From positions 62,001-126,000 of the forward strand of contig OZ237771.1 of assembly GCA_965178125.1 (NCBI GenBank): 64,000 nt of DNA, read 5' to 3'. Positions 21,418 through 33,800 of the stretch are shown here, piece after piece; the first letter of the stretch is position 1; each line of letters opens with the position of its first letter. The stretch is from Bilabrum cf. latius (taxonomy: Eukaryota > Bigyra: Bicosoecida > Bigyra > Bicosoecida). The notes under the pieces are model-generated. The model was not told the DNA's origin. It worked only from the letters and a program-made list of their open reading frames with translations, and did not search any database. A program made the position numbers and the translations under genes.

Positions 21418-23804
21418 ATGAGCAATGATTCCCGTCACGGTTGCTGTACTAGACAAGGATGTGCACCTTTCGTTGGTGTAGGTAGTATCTTGGCAATCGG
21501 GGGCCTGGTCGCCCTTGTCACTGGCATTGGGGTGCGGCGCTCTTTGATTCAAGCCAATTCTGGGAATTCGATTCCCACTAGGCGCGTTCTACTGACTGGA
21601 TTTGGGCCATTCTTGAATTTCTCTACGAATCCTAGCGAAGAGGTAGCGAAGACCCTCCATGGGTACTGCAGCAACCTGCCTGCAACTCGTGCCCACGGCC
21701 CGGCACGAGTGTGTATAGATTCATTGATTCTTGACGTGAACCAAACAGGAGCACACAAAGTGTTTGATATGTTACAAGGGCATGCGCGGAGCTTTGATGA
21801 GGCAGTCCAGTCCGGTGAGACCGCGTGCCATCATTAGCCTGCTCGTGCGGGGTACTGATGAAGCCCCTGGAATTGTAGGATCGCTCACGATGCATCGCGC
21901 TCTTATAGGAGTTTTCAAATACCCACGCAACTGCAGGTTAGAACGAGCTTCCTTTCCCGACGTTTCCATACGACGCCATCATGCACATGGGGCTGGAAGA
22001 CTTCGCAAAAGGACTCCGAATCGAGGTGGCCGCAGCCAACTACAAAGCCAACGATTCCGGAGGACCTCCCCTGGGTCCTCTTGATGCCTCTGCTCCGCAT
22101 CTCCTGGGAACAACGCTGGACCTCGGACTGGTCTCCACACTGAACCTCACGCACCCCATCACACCGCTGCAACCTGCCGATGCCGATCGATCCACCGGCA
22201 GCTGGGGCAGGGGGGCGTCGTGGCCGTCATACACGGACAGATCAATCACCCATGCGGCAGTCATCGCGGCTGACGATGACGGCGACGATGACGGCGGCGG
22301 GGGCTCCTCCCCTCGCCAGGTGGAGGAGCTGTGGAGCAGGGACCCGGGGCAATACTACTGCAACCAGGTGTACTTTTCGTCCCTCATGTGGGTGAGGGGC
22401 AAGGGATTCAGGTCCAATCACACCGGTCAGCTGACTCCTGTCGTGTTTGTCCACCTACCCGCGGCCGAAGTGTCCTCGCCGAACCAGAGCGCGGTGATGG
22501 CGCTGCGCATTGCGGAACTGATTGCGGGGTCCACAGTGCCACCAGCTGTGAGGGCAGATCGGTTGGGATGGGTGGGCACACCCAGGGAACAAGCAAAGGT
22601 CGTGGGGAGGTTCGGGCCGGATCAGGACGGGCCCGCCCCCACCCCTGCGCCCGGGCTAGCTAAGGTGGGAGTGGGAGGGGCAGGCCAGTCACGGACGCGG
22701 CAGGTGCAACACGGTACACTAGAGCGTGGTGGTGGTGGTTTAGGAACTACTGCTACTAGCAGCAGCAGCAGCAGCGCTCAGGTGCGCCGGCACAATGGAG
22801 ACCTCCTCTTCTGGGGGGAAGGCACGGACATCGCGGTGCTGGGGGCCAACGGCCTCCCAGGGCAGGGGGTGCAGGTGGAGCGGCAGGGGATGACCCAGCG
22901 GGGAGTGGTGGTCCCCCTCGCGTGGGTGGTTGCAACCGCCGTGGGCGGGCTGGGCGTTGTGCTGGTGCAGTCGGCCTGTCTAGCCATGCACATGGCTTCC
23001 AGCGGCACGGTGTGCGGCGGGGTGGTGTGCGGGTCGGGGGCCGGGCCCAGGACGGGGGCCGATGGGTCGGGGCATGAAGGGGGAGGCGTCGTACGGTAGA
23101 AGCGGAGCATCGTACAGCGGTTGCAGTCGGCGGGGTCCACAAACACGGACGGCTCCATCCAGTCGTGGAGCGATGGGCCCATGCACGAGGGGACTGGGGG
23201 TGATGGGGGCGGGCGATTCGGGCCCAACGCGGCTGTTCCCCCAGGTGTGGGTGGGATGGGGGCGCGGATGGGGTCATGGAGGGGGGACTCATCACACGGT
23301 CTCAGGATCGGATTCAGTTCGGATACCACCACGTCATCGTCGTCAGGGTCGGGTCAACACCGAGGGGGTCCCCAGGGGTGGTCTTCCGAGGAGGACGACC
23401 TGACGCCCGGGAGGCTGGCGGCGGCCCAGCGGATGGCCGCCTCGCAGGGGGGGAGGTTGGGAGCAGGGCCCAGCGCCCCGCTGCTTGGAGGTGTGACGAA
23501 TGATGCTGCCCGTCGGCAGAGCGCCAGCAGCCGCGCTGGGAGCGGTTTGGTGGCGGTGGGCAGCCAGGGCGGCCGCGGCATGGGCCTGTTCCCCGAGCTG
23601 GTGGGTTCGTCCTCGCCAAGGAACGTTCCTGTTGGGATTGGAGTGGGCTCCCTGCCCGGGGGTGGCCTATTGCCGAGGTCAAGGCACGACGTCACGGCTG
23701 GCATGGGCATGGACGGTGGGGGCGCCGGTGGTGGCGCCGATAGGAGCGGTGGCAGCAGCATGGCGAGCTCCTCGGATGGCGCATCTGCTGGATCCCGAGC
23801 CTGA
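21418..23804 (+). CDS. Membrane-anchored pyroglutamyl peptidase I (C15) with long Gly/Ser tail
   Basis: Exons 21418-21814 and 21937-23804 flank a 122-nt intron (GTGAGA...AACTGCAG, phase 1). TGA stop; about 754 residues. C15 peptidases remove N-terminal pyroglutamate. Matching blocks are VLLTGFGPFLNFSTNPSEEV, PYDAIMHMGLED, QYYCNQVYFSSLMW (nucleophile Cys) and VVFVHLPAAE (catalytic His). Unlike the usual ~210-residue soluble enzyme, it has an N-terminal hydrophobic anchor (VGSILAIGGLVALVTGIGV), loops inserted between the Glu and Cys blocks, a second membrane segment (~residues 465-490), and a Gly/Ser/Arg-rich tail of over 240 residues. The second exon opens with the codons Gly-TAG; another TAG at 23097-23099 leads into the tail. 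An active enzyme facing the lumen or cell exterior is inferred. Confidence 0.8.
21815..21936 (+). other. Intron in the pyroglutamyl peptidase gene
   Basis: Donor GTGAGA, acceptor CAACTGCAG, phase 1. The conserved peptidase blocks lie in different frames on either side and are joined in frame by this splice, with TAG as the second codon of the new exon. Confidence 0.75.
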
Positions 23805-24245
23805 TTATTTGCGTGTAGTGCGTGCTGCATTTTTATTTGATTCGGTACTGCATCATTCGCATGCTGCCAGTAGTGCCGGTGCCTCTCGCCGACGTCTGGG
23901 TACCCAAACCGGAATTTCTGTGCCGAGCCCCCGGGCCGCAGCAGGGCAGATAGTCTACAGAGACAGCGAAGCCCAGATCTGAATGCACACATGAGAGACT
24001 TAGCTACATTATGTATCTATATGCTCTTCTGGGGGGCACTTGACACGTTTGCTTCTCGCAATGGGCTGAGCTGCGCCGTAGTTGCGAGAGCCGGCTTGAG
24101 AGATAACGACAGCTACGAGCTGTCATGCATCGCATCGAGCAGGAATACAACGGGTTAGCTCCATCCAGATTCATTTCATGCAGATGCCTATCCGCCGTCG
24201 CTGTCTTTGCTATAGCTACGGTAGTCGGCTAAGGGAGGCAACTTG
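23805..24245. other. Intergenic, 441 bp
   Basis: It separates two plus-strand genes in tandem. The frame of the downstream gene remains open into it if TAG is read as sense, so part could be coding. No repeat is seen. Confidence 0.4.
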
Positions 24246-26657
24246 ATGGAAGCAGTTCCTGCTCGCATGTTGCACACAAGGCTGCGGTTTCCAGCCATGT
24301 TGCACCATATACATGAATCAGGAGGGTAGTAGACGGCAGGTACGAGCCGCTTGGAGCCCGAAGATCTGCTTCCTTCCCGCACCGCACCACATCTTGCGTT
24401 CGGAGCGGCAGATGTAACGGGAGCACGGATTCTGCGGCTATTGCAGCACGGGGGACGTATATCCAGCGTAAAAAGCACCCATGATTCCCCTGCAGGAGAC
24501 ACTGCTCGAATTACCGCCCAAGCGTGCGCTCGTTCCGAGCCCAGGCACGTGGGCAACGATTGGCACGAGCACGAGACGGTGTGCAGCCTCTAGCGGTCGA
24601 CATCGCTGGGTGCCAAACCGTCGCCCTAGACTAGCGCTCGCCGAAGGAACCTGGGGCAGTTGCTGCAACTTGCTGCTTTGCGTGATGAGGCAGCATAGCA
24701 CTCGTCACATGTGGCTAGTGAGGATTCGTCCGCTGTGGCAGTGGAAGGCGCGGAGGCTGCAGCCTCTGAGGCGGCGCGGGCACACGCAGCTCTTGCGACC
24801 AAGTGTGACGAGCAATTCGGAGTCGGTACTCCAGGTTCGACCAAGTGCGCGGGGAAGGTGGGTGAAGCGACGCCGCCCACTCCGGAGATGCCAGTGCCCC
24901 CGGACCCCTTTGCACTCGTCAGGATGATCCTAAACGCAATCATGGCCATCATCAAGCCGATCCTGACGGGCATGATCCAGCCCGTTCTTGATCCGATCAT
25001 GGCGATCATCCAGTTCGTCCTCAGCACGGTGGTGGAGGCCCTGCTGCTGGGGGGGGCGCAGTCCATGATGTCTAGTCTGCAGGACCTGGCTGCCATGGCC
25101 ACCCAAATGGCGGCGGAGATGGCGAAAGCTGCACTCAAGAAAGCGATGAAAGCAGCTGAGAAAAAGGGTATGGAGATGGCAAAGCAGGCGCAGGAGAAAG
25201 CGATCGCCAAAGCGCAGGAGCAGGCCGCCAAATCCGCGGCGCAGGCAGGCGGCGCCGCGGCGGGTGGTTCCGCAGTGGGCGGCTCGACAGCCGCCGCCGA
25301 TGCGGCTCTTGCAGCCGCTCAATCCAACGACCCCGCCGAGCGCGCCCAGGCTCAGGCGAAGCTCCGTGAGGCCGAGTCTGCCACCGTCCAGCAGCTCGCG
25401 AGTGTGCCCGACGTGCAGGTACCCCCCGGCCTGGGACTGCTTCAGCGAGAGGCATCGACTGGCTCCAGCGGTCTATTTGGAGGTGTGACGAGTGTGAGCA
25501 AGGATAAGATGGACGCGTTCAGGGCCCGATTTCGAGCGTGGAGGAGGGGCCAGCTGGCGGTGCGCGGGCACAGACAGTCGGTCCGGGGAGGCAACCTGTG
25601 GAAGACGAGGGAGATGCAAGAGGAGACCACGCTCTGGGGAGAGAACAGTGGGGGGGGCCTAGGTGGTGCATCGCATGGCGGTGCAATGGGAGGCCTGTGG
25701 CAGTTTATGCAGGGCTCTTCGGGTGTGACGAGTGGGCACGGGGACCAGGGCACGGGGTCCTCCAGGATAGGATCGCATTCACGCTCCGAATCCAACTCAC
25801 GGTCCCAGGGAACAAGTGCTCATGGTTCCGGTTTTCCCCCCGAGATCCATACGGCCCCCGGCCTTGACGCCGGTCTTGCTGCGGAACTCAAGGCCTCGCT
25901 CCAAGCGCAGGAAGACGCGGACATGGCCTCGCAGGAATTCCCGCCGGGCGACGGGGAGAGCCATCTGAGCGACAAGGCACCCGGCGGCCTGGCCTCTGAG
26001 ATCTCGGACCAGCTTCAAAAGGTGCTCGAGGCGGACGTGCCCATCGCCTTTGCGACTCAGGGCGCGCGGATGGCCGCCGATGCGACCTCCGCAAGCCTTG
26101 CGACCAAGGCCGCCGCACTCGTCACAGCTGTCGCCGCGCCGCCCGCAAGGGCCCGCCTGTTGGCCGCCGTTGTTCCCCGGCTGGTGGAGCGGCTGCAGAT
26201 GTCTCTACCCCCAAGGATCGCGCTGGCAGCGGAGAGGAGGACGGTCAGGAGGATGGCGCCAGTGCTGGCCTCACTCGTCACACGGTCCGTGGTGAGCGCT
26301 GCGGTGCCGGCCATGGCCGCCACGCGATCTGTGGACATGGTAACCCTCTGGCATTGCCAGCGGTGCGCGCTGGACTCGGAATCGGAACAGGGAGCGGACG
26401 AGGGCCCCGACGGTTGGCTGGACGCCGGTGGTCCCAACTCGTTGGCATGCAGGGAGTGCGCCAAGCGGGGAGGAAGTGCGACGAGTGGGGAAGAAGTGGG
26501 AGGTTAGAACGGCGGGGCGCAGCAGGTGCATGCGATGCACTACGCCAGGTACTACGGGGAGTATTACGCTGTGCATGCCAGCGCGCTCGCGGGTCGGCTG
26601 GTAGAGGCAGAGGACGGGGTGGAGGAGGAGTGGGGAGGGGCGTGGGAGGCGGCTTGA
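24246..26657 (+). CDS. Ala-rich amphipathic-helix protein, unknown function
   Basis: The same frame runs from an ATG at 24246 through six TAGs (24327, 24330, 24591, 24627, 24696, 26505) to TGA at 26655-26657; about 803 residues. Which ATG is used (24246, 24267 or 24297) is unclear, and an upstream exon is possible. The centre has two hydrophobic hairpin-like stretches (LVRMILNAIMAIIKPILTGM and PVLDPIMAIIQFVLSTVVEA), then a long Ala/Lys/Glu helix (MAKAALKKAMKAAEKKGMEM). After that come Ser/Gly linkers and a final region with Cys pairs (CQRC, CREC) that could bind a metal. Several copies of the TGACGAGTG motif lie in its coding sequence. No family is recognised. Confidence 0.65.
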
Positions 26658-27848
26658 TGCATTGCTTGTGTTCGGTGTGATTGAAAAGGCGTTTTAGTGT
26701 GCCTGCGCTGCTTTGTTTGGGCTTGTGGCGATTTTGCGGAAGAAGCAACCCTAACCACAGCATGTGACGAGCGAATCCCGACCCACTCTGCGTTTGTTTT
26801 TGCACTGCGGTCTTTCCTAGGATTGGGGGGCCGCTGGTCGTAAAATGCTAGAAATTGTTTCGCATAGTACGTTCGGTTCATTTGTTGTGCGCACTTCATG
26901 CGGTATATTTGTATCCTGCGTGGTTCTCGCTGCGGTAGCTGTTTGCGTTGGCGTGCGGGTGGTTCCGATCGAGGCTACCGTAAACGTTTCAAATTACTGG
27001 TAGCATATTGAGGTATCAGATGGTACATCACTAGGGTATGAGCTATTGTGGCCGGAAAGGCCTGCCTCAAAGCAACAACATGCCGCAACGAGTGAGAGCA
27101 ACCACGTCCTTAGCCCAGGAGCTCTGACAAACCGTCGATAAGCTCGCTTCAACTCACTTTGTAGTCCGAGCTGGCGAAGTTTTGCCAAATACTTGACAAT
27201 TTTCAAGTGCAATATCCAGCCTGCACGCAGGAAGAGTGCCGAACTCCCCGTCGAGCGGTGAGTTTGCGCTTCGAATTGCCATATCGTGGCAGGATAATAC
27301 TAATTAATGATTCGATAGCCGAACCTTTGCTTGTGTATACAACCGTATTATTACATTATGGTACGGTAGCAATTTGGTATGGTCTTTCCAGTGGTGGCGA
27401 GGTCGCATCAGCAGGCTTGCTGCCGATTGGTCGCGTGCCACTTCACGTGGCATGCATTGATCCATTAATCGCTAACTTTGCATCATCGTTGCTCCAATCA
27501 TGTCGTTCTATTATGTATCAATATATGTGAAATGCCTATTGTTTGTGTCGCAAGCTCCAACATTGTCTCTCAGTATCGCTATGGCAAACATTGAGGATTA
27601 GCCCAGAGGAGACGTTGCTGCCATAGACCGCAGGGGTATCCCAAATCGCGCGAGCAGTGCATAATGCGCTGGCAGCATTTGCTAGCACTAGTATAGTGCT
27701 TTTCATGCTGGTTTGTATCCGGTTGGCCTGCTGCAACAAGCCACTAGGCCGCGTCCTATGCCAACCATAGTGTGACCCGGCGTATTGTGTGGGAGCTGGG
27801 AGCTAGGAGTCGGCCGATACCCCAAGACTAAGCTAGTATTGCACAGCT
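26658..27848. other. Intergenic, 1.2 kb, AT-richer
   Basis: It lies upstream of hybrid kinase 1. A 62-codon minus ORF (27518-27706) with a signal-peptide-like start is listed separately. A minus ORF at 26994-27212 contains a donor-like GTGAGT and may be part of a small gene, but no ATG fits. Nothing else is recognised. Confidence 0.4.
27518..27706 (-). CDS. Possible small secreted protein
   Basis: ATG to TGA, 62 residues with one TAG. The first 20 residues (MKSTILVLANAASALCTARA) look like a signal peptide; the remainder has two Cys and no known domain. This short reading frame could be chance. Confidence 0.3.
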
Positions 27849-30800
27849 ATGGCCTAGTTTCCCACTAGAATCGGGACCTACCTCTGTGTTGATCGTGGAA
27901 CTAGCGAATCTAGCCATAATAGGATCTCCCCTACTAGTACAGAACTGCAGGCAATTGTTTCAGCGTGAGTGCGAAAATTTAAACAAATATAAGCATATGT
28001 CCATGCGCCCCTAGCAACGTCGCGCATTGCTGTTTGAATTGCCGAAGCGACAGTCACGCCTTTCCCACCCTGGTCCGCAGAGGCGCGTTGCTTGCCGCAG
28101 CCTCACTTGTCCCTACGCTGCTTGAGTACGTGCTCCAAGCGACCGGAGTAGAACTATTAGTACCTATGCTGGATACGATACATGGCCCGGACTCCCTGGT
28201 GCTCCCTATGGGACTGCTCCCCCTCACTTCCCTGCTGCTGCGTGCGATCTGGGTGGGGGCCGCAACGGTGGTGCTAGCCATGGTCACCAATAGCATAGCG
28301 GAAAGCACGACCGAGCCAGACGGTGGATCCAAGCGTGGTGCAGCAGACTGGCATCCCACCAGAATGTGGTCAGTCGCCCTGCTTGGCCTCGCTACGGCAT
28401 CGGGGGCCGTGGCATACGGGGCTCTCTCGGTTGCCCACAGGTCTTCATTGAAGGACGGGGCGTTGCGAGAGCTAGCTGTCAATCAGCGGCATTTCCTGAC
28501 TGAAGCAACAGGGTATGATCCTTCCAATGGATCCGTAGTCCAGCTGCAGGATATCACTGCGCAGTCGACGGCTGATGGAGGTGCCCAGTCGTGGGTCAGC
28601 TACCCGCTGCGATCCGTTGTGGCAGCCGGCACGATCCACGGGTGGACCAGTGGGTCGGAGCTGCACTGCACAGCGGAAGCTGTGAGAAGAGAGCAAATCG
28701 GCGCGATCGCTGACATGGCGGGACTGCGGGCAGCTGTTCGCTACAACGCCACGGTGCAAGACCTCGTGTCGTAGGTAGGCATGAATGGGACCGTATCGGG
28801 CATCGGCATCGGCAATGGCGCCGAAACCGAGTCAGGTGATAGCAGGGACGGATTGAACGTTGGCAAAAGCGGCCTGCCAGCGGAGCACCGCGCCGGTCTG
28901 CTGCGCCAAGCCACGCTCTAGTTCGTGGCTGCCATCCACCGCGTGTATGAGCTAGCTGCCACCACTCGGAGCCCAGCAGGCCTTGCCGGGGCCCTTGGCG
29001 TTGAGTACGAATCGGCGGTCAACTCAAGCTTGTTCGGTGACGCTGGCACCGATTTCGCGTGGAAGGCAAGAGCGCCTTTCCTGGGAGTGGGGGTGTTTGC
29101 CCTCTTCGCAGCAGTTGCTACGCTGGTAGCCGTCGTGAGCATCCCGGTAGCTGGGGGCCAAGACGGTATCAGCGAGATTGTCCTGTGGTGCGCATAGGCA
29201 TGCAGATAGCACGAACCACTGCGTTCTCTACAAGCAGATGCAGATGGATGCTGCAACAGCAGCAGCCTAGCTCCCCCTGAAAACCAACGCTCCTTCGCAA
29301 AGCCCTACCCGCGAGCTCAGGCCGGGCAGCTTGAAGCTTCATCCTAGCCCCCTCCATCCCCATAGCAACAAAGCTGGCCGGGCATGCCAGGGAGCCAGGG
29401 GAGCGAGTTGCCCCTTCCGGTATCGTATTTACCCGTGCAAGACTGCTCTCATCACACCGAGCATCGTGCGAGGGAGGTGGTCCGTAGGCTAAAGATGAGA
29501 GAGGTAGAGGAGGAAATTGCCGATCACGTCTCGAGTGCAGCCAGCACGGCCGCTGTCTCCATCAAGATCATGGTGCTCACAGCGGTTATAGTGCCGGTGT
29601 TGTGGCTCTGGCCTTACCGTGCGCTCGAGGAGAAATGTCCACGAATTGTTCCCTTTAGTATGGGCCAGCCGGCGATGCTCTCCGTGGGGGCAGACGTGCT
29701 TGAGTAGGCCACGATCCAGTTCGAATTGGGGCGGGCTGACCTACTGCCAACGGGGGTGCCATTTAGTAGCGGCCGACTCGGGATGTCTTCGTCTGCTGGG
29801 GATCTGCTGTGTGCTTCAACGTCCTAGGCCTTTCGTGATACGAACCAGCCGAATCAGCGCCAAGAGCAGGCAGCAAATGAAACGGAGGCTATTGGCATGG
29901 GAGACTCCCTGGCCCTGGCTAATTGCACACTCTTCGACTCGTTCTTTCGAAACAAAGACCACGACGATCCTATCCTTTTCCATGCCGTTCACGTCACGAG
30001 ATCGTACCAGAGAGCCCTTGCACCCGGAGGTGACCCAAGGACAGCTGTGCGGGCAGTGGCCAGGGCATAGCACGCAGCATTCGGCCTGAAAGAGGAGGAC
30101 AACCGAGCGATGGCTAGATCAATAACCGCGATGTGCGTTGTCATTTTGCTTGACATGGGTATCAAGCTGGCTGTGGCGCTGCTGCTGTATCGTCATGTGT
30201 CACTACAGGCCACCATGATGCTGGTCTCGCACTCGGCCAAGCTTAGGCGGCAGGTGCTGGTGTCCCGCATCCGGTACACGAGCCACGAGGTGCGGCAGCC
30301 CCTGAATTCGATCGTGCTTGGTCTGGCCGAGATCCAGGACCAGCGGCGCATGGTGGAAGACGCAGAGAACAGGCTGAAGGTGGTGCTTAGAACACTCAAG
30401 GCAATGGCCTAGGACGTGGGTGTGCCAGGAGGCATGCTTCTCGCCCTCAATGACGGATCCAAGACAACCTCTATGATGACCTCAGCTGAACCGAAGGCCT
30501 CTGTGTCGGCAATCAGCTCCAGCGCCTCAAGGGGAAGCAAGCTGTCAGCGACGCCAGCGATGCCAGCTATTACTCCACGGAAGGACATGCTGGCCAAGGC
30601 TCAAATGGCCATGATGCGCCCGTCGAAGGGAGCTTAGAATGAGCCAAACCATTCCGATCGTATTGAGACAGGTTCATCATCACACGAGAGCCCCAGCAGC
30701 AACAATAAGGGGTCTGGGGGCAGCGATTCTTCCCACAGTCGCGCCGGCTCGCGCGCAGGAAGCGAAGGTGGCCAAGGCCGGGGATCGTCCTCCAACGGAA

Positions 30801-33800
30801 GCAGCGGGAAGAACGTCAAAGCCAGAGGCAGCGCGAACATGCCAGCCGAACGCTTGGACGCACAAAGTAGCACACAGCACTTAAAACCTGAAGGCGCGCC
30901 TGATTGCAGCACTGCCGACAGAAGCAGGCGAGTTTCGTCCACCAGCACCAGCCGAGGTAGGGTCAGAAGCGTCGGCAGTCGTGGCCGCGCACCCAGTAGA
31001 ACGCAGCGTCAGTCCGTCGGAGCACAGCCTTCCAGTCCACACGGAAACAGCTTCACCGCTGATGCGGGGGTCCAGCTGGGCCGTAGTACTCGGGAAGAAT
31101 CCGTTGAGTTCGGGCAGCTGGGCAAGTCCGGTGCGGGCGAAGGCACAGGCACTGGCACTGGCACTGGCACTGGCACTGGCACTGGCACTGGCACTGGCAC
31201 TGGCACTGGCACTGGCACCGTGTCAGGTCGCAACCAGAAATCGGCAGTCTCCGTCCACGACAGGGCCAGTCCGGATGCCGGAGGCGCTAACGTCAGGACA
31301 GAAGGGGGGAACAGGAGCCCGCTGCTGGATCTGCTTGGTACGATGCCGCAAATTGCTCCAAGCGGTGACAGCAACGATCCGAACCGAACCGTTGGTATTC
31401 ATGCTGAGCTCGTCGATGACCGCGAAGAAGCACCTCGCTCTATTCAAGACGGGCTTCCGACCATTGAGCCCGCGAAGGTAGCCCCCAGCTCTCTAGGCGA
31501 GGAGCATCCGCAACAGCAGTTGAACCCGGATGCAGACACCCAGTTTTTCGTGGGACGGTAGGGAGTGAACATGCTCCGAAGGTGCATCGCCGACCTGCGA
31601 GGCATCCGATCGGAGCTAGACAAGGTGCTGCCCTCCATGGGGGCCGCGGCGGAGTCAACGATCTCCGTGTTGGACGACGTATCGGCCCTGCAGAAGATCG
31701 AGGCGGGCAAGCTGACCGTGGTGCCGCGCCCTTGCGACCTGGTTCACGTGCTGCTGCGGACCACCGCCACTGCATTCAGGGCGTGGGCCAGCGGTCGCGG
31801 CGTGGATCTCACTGCAATGAACGCGTGGTCCCCGTACAATGCCCGTCTTTATGCGAGCTTCCAACATGTAAGCACGGTGCACATTGCAGGGGCAGGGTCA
31901 CGCTCGAACGGGACCAAGCCTGTGGTGCCGTCCCTTCGATTCGCCGTCAGTCCTGAGCCCAGCTCCAGTAGCAGCAGCCGCAGCAGCGGGAACCGCCATG
32001 CACGGGCGGCCGAGCTCACAACATCTGCAGAGGCCGACGGTGATGCGAGGACCAGCGGGTATTTCCCATCGGCTGTTCCCTCGAGCTAGCACCCGCTCGT
32101 CCCCACATCAGCTGCTGCCTAGCTTGAGAGCCGCTAGCATGACTACGATCAGGACCAGGACCAGGATCAGGATCAGGATCAGGATCAGGATCCAACCACG
32201 GCGAGCCTTGCACTGGGCGGATCAGCTGCGCTGTCGCCGCACCGAATGGCCGGTATAGAGGAGAGTGAGTCGGCTCCGATCGTATCCGAGGCATCGACCC
32301 CTAACCCCGGAATGGGTGGAGAGGTGGGGTCAACTGAGCTGGAGATCGGGTCAGATCAGATCATGCAGGACTCGCTTCGGCCAAGCACTGATGATCTTCC
32401 CAGCCTGGTGCGGCTGCAATACGCTGGTAAGGAGTCGCGTCAGCATGACAGATCGAGTGACAGTGAGCTGCGATTCAGTTCAACTGACAGCAGCGGAATG
32501 CCATTACCGGCCCGCCCTGCGCCCACGCTGCCCGTGCCTGGCGTGGGCAAGTCCTCCTCCTCCACCTCATCCTCCTCGTCCCCCGAAGAGGTAGTTGTGT
32601 ACAAGGTCGCTGCAAAGCCAAGTCACGGGTAGACGAAACCGCAACGCGCGAAGCCTGCAGCTCCAGTTGCTCAGAGCACGGCTCGTCCCACCGCGAACGG
32701 AAACCAGGAGCCATCATCATCCGCTCCAGCATCTCCAGCAAACCTCTCGGGCTCCGGCTCCGAGTCTATGGGATACCGCCTGCTTGCCGACTCCCCCCGT
32801 CTGCAGCAGGTCTTCAGTAACCTTGCCTCCAACGGGGTCAAGCACGCCGCCCGGGTGCAGGCCGCCATCCAGGACGCGCTGGAGGCCGGGGAACTCGATG
32901 GGACGGAGGGCATTCTGAAGCGACGGAACACGGATGAGGCTAGAGATTTGTTTGATTCAGAGGGAGAGGATCCGGGCAAGATTGGGGTGAAGGACCTGAA
33001 CATGCAGGCCGTGCTGTCCGGCACGCTGCTGGAGCCTTCCGTGATGGTGGGCTGCTCGCCTCTGCCCCCCTTCCTGTGGTCGGCTGAGGAACAAAGGAGG
33101 AGGCTGGGGAGGAAGAGGAGTCGGCAGCTGCGGCGGATGGTGGGCGAGCTGAGTCCCGAGGTGTCCAAAGAGGTCAGATCTGGCCGGTTTGACCTGTACC
33201 CCGGAGTGTCGGAGATGGAGTCGACTGTTGGAGCATCGAGCAGCGCGCATGGCACGGGGAGGGCTCACGCACACGCAGACCCCAGCATGCACGATCGTAC
33301 CGGACAGTCCTCGCATATGCCCGATCGCCCAGCTCGCCGTGGTGGTATGCTAGCCGGCAGCGACGTGTCTGGTGGAATTCGGTCCCTGGACAGGAACGGC
33401 ACAGGGCAATTTGAGCGTCGCCGTGAACCCACGTCTAGCATGGGTGGCGCTGACATGCGATCCGTCCGTATCATATCCATGGATGAAACAAGCACCGTTG
33501 GTTCCCTCGCAGGAGCATCCCGGGGAGATGCGGGAGGTGGGGCCGTACATGCGGATCGGCGTGAAGGCGGTGACGGCCCCCCAGGCTCCGGAGTGCAGGC
33601 AGTCTCTCTCAGGTCGTTCCCAAGCGGTTCCAGCCAGCTGCCCACCGCAGGCCCCCAGTATCGAGGCGGCGTACAAGCTTTGAAAGCTTTTCCGCGGAAC
33701 GGGAGGCTTGCACGACAGATAAAGAACAGCAGGCTGGGTGCCACACCCGGGTTCGAACCGGAGACCTAGAACCCTGCAGGCAGCTTCGTTGGGCACGTGC

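Noticed and set aside
33737-33770. tRNA T-arm-like sequence CCCGGGTTCGAACCGG
   Set aside because: No acceptor stem, D-arm or anticodon arm can be paired around it, and it lies in the coding frame of kinase 1.
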